Assembly: GCA_035578155.1 (NCBI GenBank)
Contig: JAPWDM010000016.1
Coordinates: 3,488,501-3,552,500, forward strand
Source of the DNA: Brachynemurus nebulosus
Taxonomy: Eukaryota > Arthropoda > Insecta > Neuroptera > Myrmeleontidae
Length of the DNA stretch: 64,000 bases
Direction: 5' to 3'
Part shown: positions 24,385 through 37,060 of the stretch, one piece after another
Numbering within the stretch: the stretch's first letter is position 1
Layout: every line of letters begins with the position of its first letter
Translations under genes and position numbers: made by a program
The notes under the pieces: model-generated
Databases searched by the model: none
Told to the model about the DNA's origin: nothing
What the model saw: only the letters and a program-made list of their open reading frames with translations

Positions 24385-24953
24385 TAGGGTTTCCGATCTC
24401 GATTCGATTTTATCGAAAATCGCTTTTTGGAGAGCCGATCTTCGATTTTTCGAATCGATTCTTTGGAGAGTAAATCGATACAGAAATCGTGAAAAATTTA
24501 CGGGATCGGAGATCGATCTTTTAGAATTTAAATTAGAATATTTTTAGTAAAAATATGATATTTTTTCAAAATTATTGTAAAACATATTTTAACTATTTAT
24601 GTTGTCAAATAATTTTACCACTTTTATGATTCATTTATAGAAAATTGAGTCAAATTTTGGAATTACGTGACACTTTTAGCGCAAATTGGAAACCATTTTA
24701 TTCATATTAAATTCAGCAGTTCATCTTCAAAGAAAATTAAAAACTGATTTGTGATGAGAATTAAAAACTGATGACCCAATAAGAAACTTCATTAAAACTT
24801 TGATATATCTTTTATTTTCTGGAAGTACAAAAATTGAATCGATTTTCGTCAGATCGATCTTTTGTAAGCCGATTTTCTCCTGCATCGATTTTTGGTTTGA
24901 CGATTCGAATCGATCCACAAAATCGATTTTTTGGCCAGAGGTCGGAAACCCTA
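24385..24953. mobile_element. hAT-type MITE, 569 bp
   Basis: Inverted ends TAGGGTTTCCGAxCTC, flanked by a perfect 8-bp duplication CCTCACTC (24377-24384 and 24954-24961), the length made by hAT transposases. The body is rich in ATCGAT/TCGATTTT motifs that pair with each other. Frames inside on both strands are overlapping mirror products of these motifs, with no transposase. Confidence 0.85.
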
Positions 24954-24961
24954 CCTCACTC

Positions 24962-25662
24962 AATGATCTTAAAATGTATGTACGTATACGTTAACATTAT
25001 GAGCTTATGGACGTTTTCGGGGTACGTGTTTTTCAAATGCCAGCTGCCAAGGGGCGGAACTGGGGAGCATTAAAAATGTGACCTGAAATACATTATTAGT
25101 AATTTTCCCAGTAGGCCAAACAGACAATTTAATGCGCCAAATTAAAATTATATAATTATACTCTTTTTTTATTAAATCTGTTAATTTATGTTTTTATACC
25201 TATAAATAAAATGAAACATGTAAAAAGAAAGTTATTTTTATTTTTCTCAAATTTTCTTACAACCAGTTAAAAAGTTACATTAATTTTAGTAAAAATTATT
25301 AAAATAATTACATTCAAATTAAAAAAAAATTCGATTATAAAAGTATTGGTCTAAAAATCTTTTACTACATAATTTTCAATCCACAGTTAAATATTAAACA
25401 AAATTTTGGACAGAAAAATTTAACAAAAACATTATATTATTATGTTAAAGAAACAACATCACGTATTTTTAAAAATAAATTTACTAGGCATTTTAAAATT
25501 AAACTGACTGCCGCAGTTAAAGGGATTCAAAAACTATTAAATCCCAAATTTATCAATGAAATTATTGTCGCAAATTAAAGTTGATTAATTATGAAATTTT
25601 TGTTTTGCAAACTTATTTGCTTTCCTTTATATTTTGTCAATTTTTTTTTTAATTTTCTGTTT
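24962..25662. other. non-coding, AT-rich, no gene seen
   Basis: Long A/T runs; the sequence contains no paired repeat ends or convincing exons. Confidence 0.45.
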
Positions 25663-25910
25663 TTAACACGTTCATTACCAAGCTAAAAATAGAGACTTCG
25701 TGAGATGGCCAAATATTTTATGTTAAATAAGTAGATCCTTATATGAACTGCTAACTGCAGAAAGGTAACAAGTCACAATATTTTGAAAATGCGTTTTTTT
25801 GTTTTAAACTAAAGATGCTGTATAGACGGATGATTTACAGCAGAAACAGAACTTGTCTATCATCTGTTACGGCAATAGCAAGTAGTTCAATCATAAATTA
25901 TCATACGTTT

Positions 25911-25961
25911 ACTGCAGAAAGGGAACAAGTCCAGGACTTGTTCCCTTTCTGCAGTAAACAA
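25911..25961. repeat. perfect palindrome in piggyBac-like element
   Basis: Two inverted copies of GGACTTGTTCCCTTTCTGCAG, plus a few more bases, around a single central A. Confidence 0.85.
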
Positions 25962-26109
25962 TTTAATTTTTTTTAAATTTATAAGAATATTTTTATTTTC
26001 TTATCATGCTTAATAGTTACTGGTAATAGAATAGTAATAGGATTTATTTCTAACACTATCAACAGATGTCTAAAAATAATAATAAAAATATAAACATTAC
26101 ACACATTAA

Positions 26110-27356
26110 GGCTAAGCGCGCACTACGTTTTTTTTTCCGCTCGGCGTTTTTCCACAAAAGCTGAAAACGCGTCATCAGCGCGCACTACGTTTTTTTTTTC
26201 CAGTAGCGGAATTGGCGGGACATAGAATTATTTCGAAATGGACGTTCGTTAAGTTTGTTGCACTGGTGTTTTACGTTAGCAATATGACGTTATAAAATTA
26301 AAAATAATTTTAAAATAGTTATGTAAAATTCTGAATGTTTTAATATTAATAATTTTTTATTTTTAAAGTATTATTAAGAAATAAAAATGATTCAATATTA
26401 ATTATCAAAATATGTTAAACTTATGAAGAGATTTCTATTTTCTTCAATCATTTACATATTTTAGATGATACCCACTCTTTTTAAATAATTATATGTGTGA
26501 AAATATTCTTTCATGTGTGAAAATATTCTTTCATAATACGGTCCAATTTATTAAATTAACTATTTTATCATATGCAGGACGTTCGTTAAGCTTGTACTAT
26601 TTTTGTACGTAATTTTCTGTATGTTTTATTGACTAAATAAATAAAAATACAAAACAGTAAAGATATTAATACTTTTTTATTTTAAAAATACAATATTATT
26701 GTGACTAAATGAAAATAATTCAAAATTAATTATCAAAATGCCAAACTTGTGAATAGTTTTTCATTTTCTCACACCATTTACATATTTTAAACAAAGGATT
26801 TACCCAATCTTCTTTATAAATAATTTTATATCTGTAAAAAGATTTATTTAATGAAACCTAAATTATCTTTTTTACTTGTAATGCAATCCAATTTACATAT
26901 TACTATTTTTGAGCAAACTTCTTTCCAAAAACGTTACAATGTTCTTACCTTACAATTTTATCCCATACTGAAGCTTTTTTTCTACATCACATATAATTTT
27001 TTTTTTTGAAAGATTTTGGTCAAATTTACCACAAAATTCCAAATCTGGCGATATTTTGACTAAAATTTTATTTTATATACATTTCTGTTGTGTATCAGTG
27101 CATCATAATATGACACATAACCACACTAATCATGAAAACCGCTCGCTGAATTACGCAAGTGCGCGTGTTGTCATATAATTACAGGAGTTACAAAAATGTC
27201 GCGTTTTTTTTTCAGCAAAAAAAAATGTAACTTTTTGCGGTTTTTTTTTCCGCCGCTGAAAAAAAAACGTAGTGCGTTCGCTTATATGGAATATAATGCT
27301 TCACATTTTTTTGCTGAAAAAAAACAGCGGCGGAAAAACGTAGTGCGCGCTTAGCC
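26110..27356. mobile_element. PIF/Harbinger-like MITE, 1247 bp
   Basis: Inverted ends GGCTAAGCGCGCACTACGTTTTT, flanked by TAA on both sides (26107-26109 and 27357-27359). A 3-bp TWA duplication is known for PIF/Harbinger. Subterminal copies of GCGCACTACGTTTTTTTTTCC occur at both ends. The interior is AT-rich with a small direct duplication near 26500 (GTGTGAAAATATTCTTTCAT). No coding frame. Confidence 0.75.
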
Positions 27357-28176
27357 TAAATCGACTTTTCTTAAGACAAGTATTTATTTACTTAATGGTA
27401 TACCTACTTAATTTGATTAATTAATTATTTTTATTAATTTTTTTTATATAGTTAGTATAGTTATATATCCCGATATAATAATTTAGTAACGTTGCTTGCA
27501 CTACGCATACACATTGGTAAGCTTTAATCGAGTATTATTGAATTTATGCTATAAATATTTTTAAGTGACTTAGTTATTATTATCTTAATTCCAAAGTTGA
27601 CTCTGGTCTACATTCCTGCTGACAAAATAGGCTTTAACGCCCTACCCAGTAACATTTTAACGTCCCGGCCGGTAACCGTAGCTGCAACAAGGGAAGCAGA
27701 CCGAGTGTAATACCGTTTTAAGAAGTTTTATGACCCTTTTTGTTTTAATTTCTTTTTACGAGATAGGTTATTTTAGTTAAATATTATATTTTATCATGTA
27801 AATACTATTTTTGTATAAGAAATAAATTGTTTATTTCATAAAAAGCGTTTTTTATTAAATATAAATTTTGTTTACTGCAGAAAGGGAACAAGTCCAAAAA
27901 CAAAACATTTTTTTTAAATAACTACGCATAAAAAAATTAAATCTTTTACAAAAGGTTAATCAGCTAATCACTAACAATATTTAAATAATATTTCATTAGT
28001 TTGTAAGAAGGGTTCCAAGTAAAACATTTTTTTCATCTCCTGTAAAATTTTATTTTATGGACTTGTTACCTTTCAGCAGTTAGCAGTTCATATTTGTCCC
28101 GCGATATCGCGTTATTCGCCATATAGTAAAGTAGCTGTATCACGTGATATCGCGTGATTGGCAATGAACGTGTTAA

Positions 28177-28600
28177 ATTTAATTTTAAATTTACACTGAC
28201 AATGAGAAAACTCATTTCACAGATTAAAAATATATATTAAAAAATGGATGTTCATCTAATATTTAGTATGACTGACATTAATTTTTGATAAATTTCTCAG
28301 TTTTTAAAATTAAATTACATACTAAAATACTGTTCGTAAGTTTTTGTTGATCTTATTCTTTGAATGTTGCTAAAGTTTTTTTTAAAATAAGTGTTTTAGA
28401 AGAAGATATTTATTTATTCTAAGCTAATTTGTGATTCAAAGTGTTGATTTTCGGTCTTTTCTGGGAATTTTTCCATTAATTGCATGTTAAACAATAATTT
28501 TTACTTTATAATATACTATAATGGCAGAATTAATTCAAATTTTTACATTTTGTGTATTATATATTTATAATAACTTCCAAAAATCATTCGTTAGTCTTTA
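28177..28600. other. non-coding flank
   Basis: AT-rich. A short frame starting ATGGCAGAATTAATT at 28521 runs into the inverted repeat at 28601 and is not supported as a gene. Confidence 0.45.
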
Positions 28601-29796
28601 TAGTAGCACTACATTCTCGCGAGATCGCCTCGACGAGACGTTCGTCGAGGTTTTAACGAGGCGAGACAACACGAGTTTGTACCGTCTACACTCTCACTTG
28701 CTCTCGCTTATATACTCAGTTATTCATACTGCTCATACGCGTTCGTATAGTTTGAAATGTCAATCATAGATGGACAAGATGGGTGATACCGGTGACATGG
28801 ATTCAAATAACTGCTGCTCCGGTTCTATGTACTGTTGAATACTATAATTTCCTTCATGCATATTACACAAAAAAGTTTAAAATAACGTTTTTGTAAATTT
28901 AAGGCATGATTTTAGGTTATGTAATAAAACATAATATCAGGCAATATATATATTCTGATGATATCTATGTATACCCGAAGTATTATATTTAGACAATTAC
29001 GTCACAAATTAGTTCAACCCTTCAAAATGACGTCATATAGATTTTAAACCAATAACTGAATACAAAATTTTTAATACTCCTTAAAAATACTCCTTCTCGA
29101 TTTAACATTACGAGTTAGAAAAAGATAATATAATAATATAATCCAACCTAATTAAACAAAAACAACTGAAATATTAATGATAATAATATAAAGAGGCGAC
29201 TTACGTCGTTACCTATTTGTAACCACACTCCAGAAGAAGACGTAACTATAATGAGTTGTCTGTCAAATGTTACTCTTAATAAGATTTTCAAATTTGTTTC
29301 AATTTGTACAGTAAGGCTCAACGTAATGGTAAACTAGTAATTAGATTTTACCGTACAAATGGTTTAAATAGTTATAAATTATAGCTATTTAATGACAAAC
29401 AAATCAACCAAACTTTTCAATCTTATACCTAAACTTTTTCTATCAAAAACAACTCACTCATATTTTATTTTAAAAATGCCTATTTTTTTAGCTTATCGTA
29501 CTTTTTAACTTGACCTAGTAGTGTACTTTTAAACAGTTTTAGAAATCAGTTTACTTATTGCAATTCAAATGTTTGATGAATTTCTGCAAGGAAAATTCAG
29601 CTACTACACCATATCTCACCAGGTCACCATAAAAAACACCTTTATATTCTCCAGCCGCCATATTGAAATCACTGTTGTGTAAGGACAATTTTGCCACGCA
29701 TATTTGAGAGTCCATAACCGTTAATTTTAGATTTTGCGATTCTATTTTAAGCAATACCAATTTTTGACAGCAGGGTGTTCCGTTCAGAAAGAATAT

Positions 29797-29888
<92 letters not shown>

Positions 29889-30134
29889 GACGCAAAAACC
29901 GGGGTGGGCCAAGGGGTCCCGACTCCCCGAAAATTACGTAAATTTTCCATCCATTTATTTTATTCATATTAAACTGTTTACTGGTATTTTTTATTTGAAA
30001 ATCGAATTTTTGGAGACATTTTACGATATTTTACAATGTTATCGGAGAATTGCGTTATCAAATTTTTGTTGGACCTCTCGGTAGATTTGTAGTTACATAT
30101 TTTATAGCCCCTAGCCCCTATATATTGTAGCCCC

Positions 30135-30202
<68 letters not shown>

Positions 30203-30919
30203 AGCCACACTCGTATTTGAACAGCAGCATATTTACTTAAGTAATACTAAGTAATAGTAATAAATACTATTTACTTACTAGTAATCCTTTGACTTAATCT
30301 TGACCATTTTATCACTTTTTTATGAATTTTTGTTAATATATTCATTCAAGAATGACGATTTAGAACAAGATGTAGTATTTTTTATCCATATTTCAAGAGT
30401 TATTTTCTAATTTATTATCCTGTTTGTGGTCCTTTATGACATATTAAGTGTTAAATAGTCGCCTACTTACAATTTAAGCTCTTTCCGTAGAATTTATTTT
30501 GGTAGCATAGATCAATAATCGATTTCTTGGACTCTATTGAAATTCCTTTAATTTTCCAGTAAATATATAAAAAAATTGACCTTAGGGATTATTAAATTTT
30601 ATGTTTATTTAAAATATAGGTACTTACCTACGTAAATATACTTCTAAATTTGAAAATAAAGTAATTCATTTTTGAAACATATAAATATATATATCAAATT
30701 GTAAGGTGTTCGAATACGAATGTGGCGTTGGACATGTTGATACAAATTCGATGCATAACATTTTTTTTAGAGAATTTTTTTTTTAAAAACTATTAATGAA
30801 ATTTTTTAGTTTATATAGGAAGTAGAAGATCCAAATATTAATATTATAAACAAAGAAGTTCAAATTTGTGGGAAATTATGGGAATTCATTCCATTTAAAT
30901 TTTGCCATATGAGTAAATA

Positions 30920-30998
<79 letters not shown>

Positions 30999-31095
30999 AA
31001 TATTTTACAATGTTATCGGAGAATTGCGTTATAAAAAAGTTGGGTTGTTTTAATTTTTAGTTAGACCTCTCGGTAGATTTGTAGTTGTTGCGCCG

Positions 31096-31172
<77 letters not shown>

Positions 31173-31418
31173 TTTGGCGAATCGGCATCATTTTCGGATT
31201 GTGGCAACCTCCAAATAAAATTCTATCATAGTCCCAAGCTCAAGTCTTACCATGACAGTGACAGTAGTAGCTGAATTTTCTTTTCAGTCGGAAATTCATT
31301 CAAACAATTGAAGATAGTAAGTAATGAAATAAAAATTTGAAATATATTTAGAAATACACTACCAGCTCAAGTGAGAAAGTACAATAAGCTAAAAAAATAA
31401 ATATTTTTAAAATCAATC
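28601..31418 (+). repeat. left inverted arm
   Basis: Pairs with 33195-34910. The terminal 200 bases are rich in CGAGGCGAG / CTCGCCTCG short palindromes. TA tracts lie at 29799-29885, 30142-30199, 30922-30994 and 31102-31169. Confidence 0.75.
30203..30730. mobile_element. possible inserted element in left arm
   Basis: CAGCCACACTCGTATTTGAACA (30202-30223) is opposite TTCGAATACGAATGTGGCGTTGG (30709-30731), giving roughly 20-base inverted ends around ~530 bp absent from the right arm. No target duplication was resolved because of the neighbouring TA tract. Confidence 0.4.
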
Positions 31419-31582
31419 AAATTACATCAAAATCCTCCTAGTAGTTTTTGCATGATGCGTGCACAGACAGACGGACAGGTCAAAATTTAAATATCGCTGT
31501 TTTGGTATCTAAATTAATAACTGTCTATAATATCAGTACAATTTTCCAAAAATATTCCATATACATACAGACACGGTCCATT

Positions 31583-31772
31583 CAGGCCCGACGAGAGTGT
31601 GGGGTAACTGGGGTTCTAGCCCTGGGGCCCGGGCTTGAGGAGGGGGCCCGCAACTGTCGATAGAGGGCCAAGGAAAAAAGGTTTTTTTTGTTCATAACTT
31701 ATTTTCTTGGGAGGAATTTTTTAAAAGAATGTAGTTTATTCCCGGGGCCCACTATTTTTCTCCACGGCCCTG
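31583..31772. mobile_element. hAT-type MITE, 190 bp
   Basis: Ends CAGGCCCG / CGGCCCTG, flanked by a perfect 8-bp duplication GGTCCATT (31575-31582 and 31773-31780). GGGCCC-rich termini are seen in many hAT MITEs. It lies in the central loop of the 28601-34910 element. Confidence 0.85.
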
Positions 31773-31780
31773 GGTCCATT

Positions 31781-33194
31781 TACAGTTTTATTATATGTAT
31801 TTATAGATTTGTAATGCACTGCATTTTGTAAGAAACAAAGACATGTACTTGAAATTTATTAATTGTTTTTTAAAAGTTTTTGGAAATAAATTTAATTTCC
31901 TGGGGGTTTTAAGGGCCTTATTATTTCATACGCATCCGTTTAATGATAAGTTTAACCTTTCCCGTATTATAAAATTCATATGTAAATCGGCGTTGATGTC
32001 TCTTTTCCAAAACCACGGTCTATTACAATAAGTAATATGAACTGCCATATTTGATTTTGTGGACTTTTAATATCAAAGCTTTCCAGTGATGAAGGAAGGG
32101 TTACTAACAATATTATCTTTATCAAATATGGTAATTAAACTTTGTATACCTTAAAAATTAAGGTCAATTAACTTTTATTTATGAAATGATTTTTTTGAAT
32201 CGCTTTCAGTTTTCGTTAGTACAAGGTCTAATAACAAAATAAAATAATTTTTCCATTAATCTTCTAAACCAGACGTCAGAAAACTACGGTCGCTGGGCCA
32301 GACCTGACCCACCTGTTGTTTTTAATCCGGCTTACCAATCAATATAGTGCCTTTAACTTTAGTAATGTTTTTTAATGATGAATTTTTAGAATGAGTATTT
32401 TTACTAGAAGATAGCAAAATAAATTATTTAAAATTTAAAGATGTGGGTCAATCCAAATTCTAGAATGATGATACTATCCATTAAAATCACCTTGGTGGAG
32501 CCCTTGGCAATAATATAAGGGCACGAGGATTGTAAAATGCCTATTTATATTCCTGTCTGTAATAATGATATTGATACTCATAACTTTACACCAACTTAAG
32601 GGATATTTGTGGCTCTATACAAAAATTTTAGAGGTATAAGAATTTTCTTGATCCCAGATTCGCACTCAGAGTCGAAAAATTCAAAGAAATACCATAGTCA
32701 CTCACCCAAATCACAACCCTGATTTTTTTCGAGGGAGTGTCTTATTGTTACTTAACCTAAATTATTTTTTTAATACACATTCCACCAATCTGACCTTGCT
32801 GAAATTTCTACACACGATAACTATGTTAGAGCCAAATAACATATATTTTTTTGGTAGGTGTCACTCAAGGAGTTGATGTAAAACATGCATCCTCAAGAAA
32901 TCAATTATTATTTTAATCTAGTAAATAACGTCATACGAATATAAAAAAATTATATAATATAAAGCTACTTTATGTCAACATTCTTTATTAATTTCATCTA
33001 ATTATCTTCAATAGTTTTGAGGAAAAACAATTTTAAATTTAAGGGTTGTTACCCCCATATCTCTGACAATATAGGGAGTACAGGTCTAATACCTATATTT
33101 TCGAACATTACTCACCATGAGCAATATTCGTGAAAAAGAATAGCCGAAAAAGCCGCTGGGCCGAAATCAGATAATGCTTACCCGGCGAGACCCT
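31781..33194. other. central loop, no gene recognised
   Basis: AT-rich sequence between the arms. A hAT-like fragment (GCTGGGCCAGACCTGACCC) occurs near 32290. No transposase or other coding sequence is seen. Confidence 0.5.
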
Positions 33195-33442
33195 TTGATT
33201 GATTTTAAAAATATTTATTTTTTTAGCTTATTGTACTTTCTCACTTGAGCTGGTAGTGTATTTCTAAATATATTTCAAATTTTTATTTCATTACTTCCTA
33301 TCTTCAATTGTTTGAATGAATTTCCGACTGAAAAGAAAATTCAGCTACTACTGTCACTGTCATGGTAAGACTTGAGCTTGGGACTATGATAGAATTTTAT
33401 TTGGAGGTTGCCACAATCCGAAAATGATGTCGATTCGCCAAA

Positions 33443-33541
<99 letters not shown>

Positions 33542-33785
33542 CGGCGCAACAACTACAAATCTACCGAGAGGTCCAACTAAAAATTAAAACAACACAACTT
33601 TTTTATAACGCAATTCTCCGATAACATTGTAAAATATTATCGTAAAATGTCGTCTCCGAAAATTCGATTTTCAAAAAAAAAAATACCAGTAAACAGTTTA
33701 TAATATGAATAAAATAAATGGAAGGAAAATTTACGTAATTTTCGGGGAGTCGGGACGCCTTGCCCCTCCCCCCGGTTTTTGCGTC

Positions 33786-33873
<88 letters not shown>

Positions 33874-34910
33874 ACATTCTTTCTGAACGGGACACCCTGC
33901 TGTCAAAAATTGGTGTTGCTTAAAATAGATCTGCAATATCTCAAATTGAAGGTTATTACGGACTCTATTTTTCAAATATGCGTGGCAAAATTGTCCTCAC
34001 ACAACAGTGATTTCAGTATGGCGGCTGGATAATATAAAAGCGTTTTTTATGGTGACCTGGTGAGATATGGTGTAGTAGCTGAATTTTCCTTGCAGAAATT
34101 CATCAAACATTTGAATTGCAATAAGTAAACTGATTTCTAAAACTGTTTAAAAGTACACTACTAGGTCAAGTTAAAAAGTACGACAAGCTAAAAAAATAGG
34201 CATTTTTAAAATAAAATATGAGTGAGTTGTTATTGATAAAAAAAGTTTAGGTATAAGATTGAAAAGTTTGGTTGATTTGTTTGTCACTAAATAGCTATAA
34301 TTTATAACTATTTAAACCATTTGCACGGTAAAATCTAATTACTAGTTTGCCGTTACGTTGAGCCTTACTGTACAAATTAAACAAATTTGAAAATCTTATT
34401 AAGAGTAACATTTGACAGACAACTCATTATAATTCCGTCTTCTTCTGGAGTGTGGTTACAAATAGGTAAAGACGTAAGTCGCCTCTTTATATTATTATCA
34501 TTAATATTTCAGTTGTTTTTGTTTAATTAGGTTGGATTATATTATTATATTATCTCTTTCTAACTCGTAATGTTGAATCGAGAAGGAGTATTTTTAAGGA
34601 GTATTAAAAATTTTGTATTCAGTTATTGGTTTAAAATCTATATGACGTCATTTTGAAGGGTTGAACTAATTTGTGACGTAATTGTCTAAGTATAAAATTT
34701 CAGGTATACGCAGATATGCAACATATGCAATATCAACACACGAGTATATGCGAGAGTGTAGTTGATCGCCTCGCCTCGTGTCTCGTGTCCTTTGACTTGT
34801 GACAAAAAACCGACTCAGATCGGAGAGCTGACGAGGCGAGGCGAGGTAACACGAGAGCATCAACTACACTCTCGGTCTCGCGTTGTCTCGACGAGAGTGT
34901 AGTGCTACTA
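33195..34910 (-). repeat. right inverted arm
   Basis: Reverse complement of the left arm. It includes an H1-type block (GAATTTCCGACTG ... CAGCTACTACTGTCA, 33318-33446), TA tracts at 33446-33535 and 33789-33871, and the GAGGCGAGGCGAGG terminal region. Confidence 0.75.
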
Positions 34911-34977
34911 TTAGACGTTTAGAATGTGCTAGTCCTACAACCGCAATAAACTACATTCTGTAAAATTTTATGCAAGT

Positions 34978-35637
34978 TGTGGCCGATAAACGATATGGCT
35001 AATGACATCTAGTGGTCGATTTTGGTACTACGGAATGTATGTCCAAAATCGTAAGTCGCCGCCTGGTGAGATTTTAATGAACTATAAATGGTGGGCGGTG
35101 CTTACGATGTGACGATTTCTAATCAACCAATGAAAGAGAAGAAGCCATTTTGTTTTAAAATTAAGTAAAATTGATGAAGAAAAAGTACAACGGGGGGTTT
35201 TTGAATTTAATTAGAAATACACACGTGAGAAAAAGATTATTAGCAATTTAGACATTAAGAAGAAAAGATGTAAAATTTTTGTAACAAATCCCGTTTGGGA
35301 AATTTATTAATTGTTGAAAAATATAAAATATATATAACATTCAAATAAAAATAAATTATAATAAAATAAATATCGAAATACAAAATTAAAACGAATTTAT
35401 ATAAAATAATTATAATAAAAGTGTAAATTTAACTGTAACGGTCCGAATTAACAACAATTGAATTCAACAAATAAATACTTTAAACTAAACACGGCTCGAA
35501 TTATTTCACCTACGACCTTTGGAAATCAATTATCAGGGACAATCAATTGGAAAATTCTTCTAATAACGTTAAAATCATCATCGTCGTACAAATAATTAGT
35601 CAACGTTTTTAACCACGTCAACAACCGGACCATTACA
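34978..35637 (+). repeat. 5' LTR, 660 bp
   Basis: TG...CA ends; same length as the 3' LTR. Differences noted: A/G in AATAATTxTAATAAAAG and T/C in CAACAATxGAATTC. Confidence 0.9.
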
Positions 35638-35640
35638 GAG

Positions 35641-35658
35641 TGGCATTCCGTGAAACAA
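35641..35658 (+). promoter_or_regulatory. candidate primer-binding site
   Basis: TGGCATTCCGTGAAAC begins three bases after the LTR, with the TGG expected opposite a tRNA CCA end. I did not identify the tRNA. Confidence 0.5.
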
Positions 35659-35677
35659 TTCGAGCAAATCAACCAAA

Positions 35678-37060
35678 ATGGACACCACCAATTTAACTAT
35701 GGAGGAAAACAACATGGGTGTCTCCAGCGTTCTATTTTCATCCGGAGAATTATATGCATCAACTCCAAGGAGCAACGCAGTTCATCACAACATGGAATCA
35801 ACAGGTGAACCAGACCAGCCTCAAATTGGAGAACAACTGTCCAGAGACTCCCGAGTGGAAACAGCGAGCAGCAGCGCCGTGGAGCCCCAATCTTCAAATG
35901 AACAAACACCAGGTTATTACGATGACATCAAGGGTATGTTAACAATGATTTATAATGCTTTACAAGAACATTATAAAAAACTATCTGATAAAATTGATTT
36001 GAATACTAAAGAATTATCTGATCAGATTGATAAAATGAATAAAAAATTTGATGGTGTTAATATAAAATGTAATAATTATAACAGTAACTTAGAACAAACG
36101 GTTATCAACAAAAAAGTTGATATTTCAAATTTTAATAGTAATAATGAGAATATTGATACAGTACAAAAAATAGAAAATTCTGTTTGTCCGTTAAATTTTG
36201 AAAACACAAACTTTATTGATTATAGTAACAAAGAAAATCAAATTTCTGAAACCGTAAATTATGATCAATTCAAAATAGCAAACGGTTTTCAGGGCAATTT
36301 TGAATCTGATAAAATACATGTAATCGAAATTTCCGACAAATCTTTAGATTCAGAAATAACAATAAACTCACCTAATGATATCGTTTCTCAGAATCAAAAT
36401 TTTAACAGTCAAAAAATTTCTGAAATTCAATTAGTTTCCGAGAATGTAGCAAATTCCAAATTAACCATTACAAATCAACATATTTGTTCATTGAATGAAA
36501 TTTTACAAAACACCAGTAGTGTAAAGAAAGATCCTAATAGTAAACATTATTTTCGAAATGTTAAGCAGAGCAATTTTAATTCGGTAAAAAATCCCTTAAC
36601 TAAAGCAGTTACAAATAATCATACGACACGCTCAATAAATTTTAATGACAAATTGAAGTATTTAAGCTTAATCGAAGTCAAAGATTTATATAGATTACAA
36701 ACATCTAGTAATAGTGAATTTTCAGATATAGTTAACTTTTCGAAAGTTAATCTTAAATGTAATAGATTCAATCACATTTTGAAAGATTATCATTTTCTTA
36801 ATATTGCTGATGATATTTTGGGTAATACATTTCACGTGGTGCTGATTGGTACAGATACGGACAAATTAAACAATACCTTTCGAATTCATTACAATAATTT
36901 TGTAAACGATTTTTTGTTTAAATTGAGCAGTTTCGGTACTAGTCGTAATAATTATCATGCAAACAATGTTCAAGTGTGGGTCATTCCGAGAGTAACACCA
37001 AATTCGGAACCTCGAGGACCTCCAATGCATATTTCGGAGATTTTCCTGTTTTCCTCGTAA
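35678..37060 (+). CDS. unrecognised 460-aa protein of the LTR element, possibly Gag-like
   Basis: The frame starts 40 bases after the LTR (ATGGACACCACC) and is the only long frame in the element. Residues 1-80 are polar and low in complexity. Residues ~82-145 (DDIKGMLTMIYNALQEHY onward, with KELSDQIDKMNKKFD) look like a coiled coil of the sort that opens many insect Gag proteins. A long N/S/K-rich linker follows. From about residue 320 the composition turns globular (LKYLSLIEVKDLYRLQ, then FHVVLIGTDTDKLN). That segment faintly recalls SGNH-hydrolase folds with their GTND motif, but the match is too weak for a call. There is no CCHC knuckle, protease or RT motif. Near-identical LTRs with an intact frame suggest the protein may still be used. 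Confidence 0.6.
   Translation: MDTTNLTMEENNMGVSSVLFSSGELYASTPRSNAVHHNMESTGEPDQPQIGEQLSRDSRVETASSSAVEPQSSNEQTPGYYDDIKGMLTMIYNALQEHYKKLSDKIDLNTKELSDQIDKMNKKFDGVNIKCNNYNSNLEQTVINKKVDISNFNSNNENIDTVQKIENSVCPLNFENTNFIDYSNKENQISETVNYDQFKIANGFQGNFESDKIHVIEISDKSLDSEITINSPNDIVSQNQNFNSQKISEIQLVSENVANSKLTITNQHICSLNEILQNTSSVKKDPNSKHYFRNVKQSNFNSVKNPLTKAVTNNHTTRSINFNDKLKYLSLIEVKDLYRLQTSSNSEFSDIVNFSKVNLKCNRFNHILKDYHFLNIADDILGNTFHVVLIGTDTDKLNNTFRIHYNNFVNDFLFKLSSFGTSRNNYHANNVQVWVIPRVTPNSEPRGPPMHISEIFLFSS

Larger units (their letters stand above)
25667..28172. mobile_element. piggyBac-like non-autonomous element
   Basis: Ends CACGTTCATTxCCAA are inverted and flanked on both sides by TTAA (25663-25666 and 28173-28176), the signature target of piggyBac. 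Inside, CTGCAGAAAGGxAACAAGTC occurs five times in both orientations near the two ends (25755, 25915, 25939, 27878 and 28061), two of them forming a perfect 25-base-arm palindrome at 25911-25961. These could be transposase-binding sites. No transposase frame remains. A PIF/Harbinger-like MITE sits inside. Confidence 0.7.
28601..34910. mobile_element. 6.3-kb element with long inverted arms
   Basis: The outer ends TAGTAGCACTACAxTCTCG are inverted (28601 and 34910). The arms match inward to about 31418 and 33195. The left arm (2.8 kb) is longer than the right (1.7 kb) because of extra sequence at 30100-31000, flanked by two copies of ATTTTACAATGTTATCGGAGAATTGCG. The ~1.8 kb centre has no transposase. 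Flanks TTAGTCTTTA (28591-28600) and TTAGACGTTTA (34911-34921) may be a decayed 10-11-bp target duplication, as in Mutator-like elements. The arms contain H1-type hairpin blocks and four pairs of TA tracts. The superfamily is uncertain. Confidence 0.7.

Noticed and set aside
28521..28769. 82-codon frame starting ATGGCAGAATTA
   Set aside because: It runs from flanking DNA into the inverted repeat at 28601; the reading is accidental.
28601..34910. Polinton/Maverick from the long inverted ends
   Set aside because: None of the Polinton genes (polymerase B, integrase, capsid) is present, and the flanks do not suit the 6-bp duplication expected.
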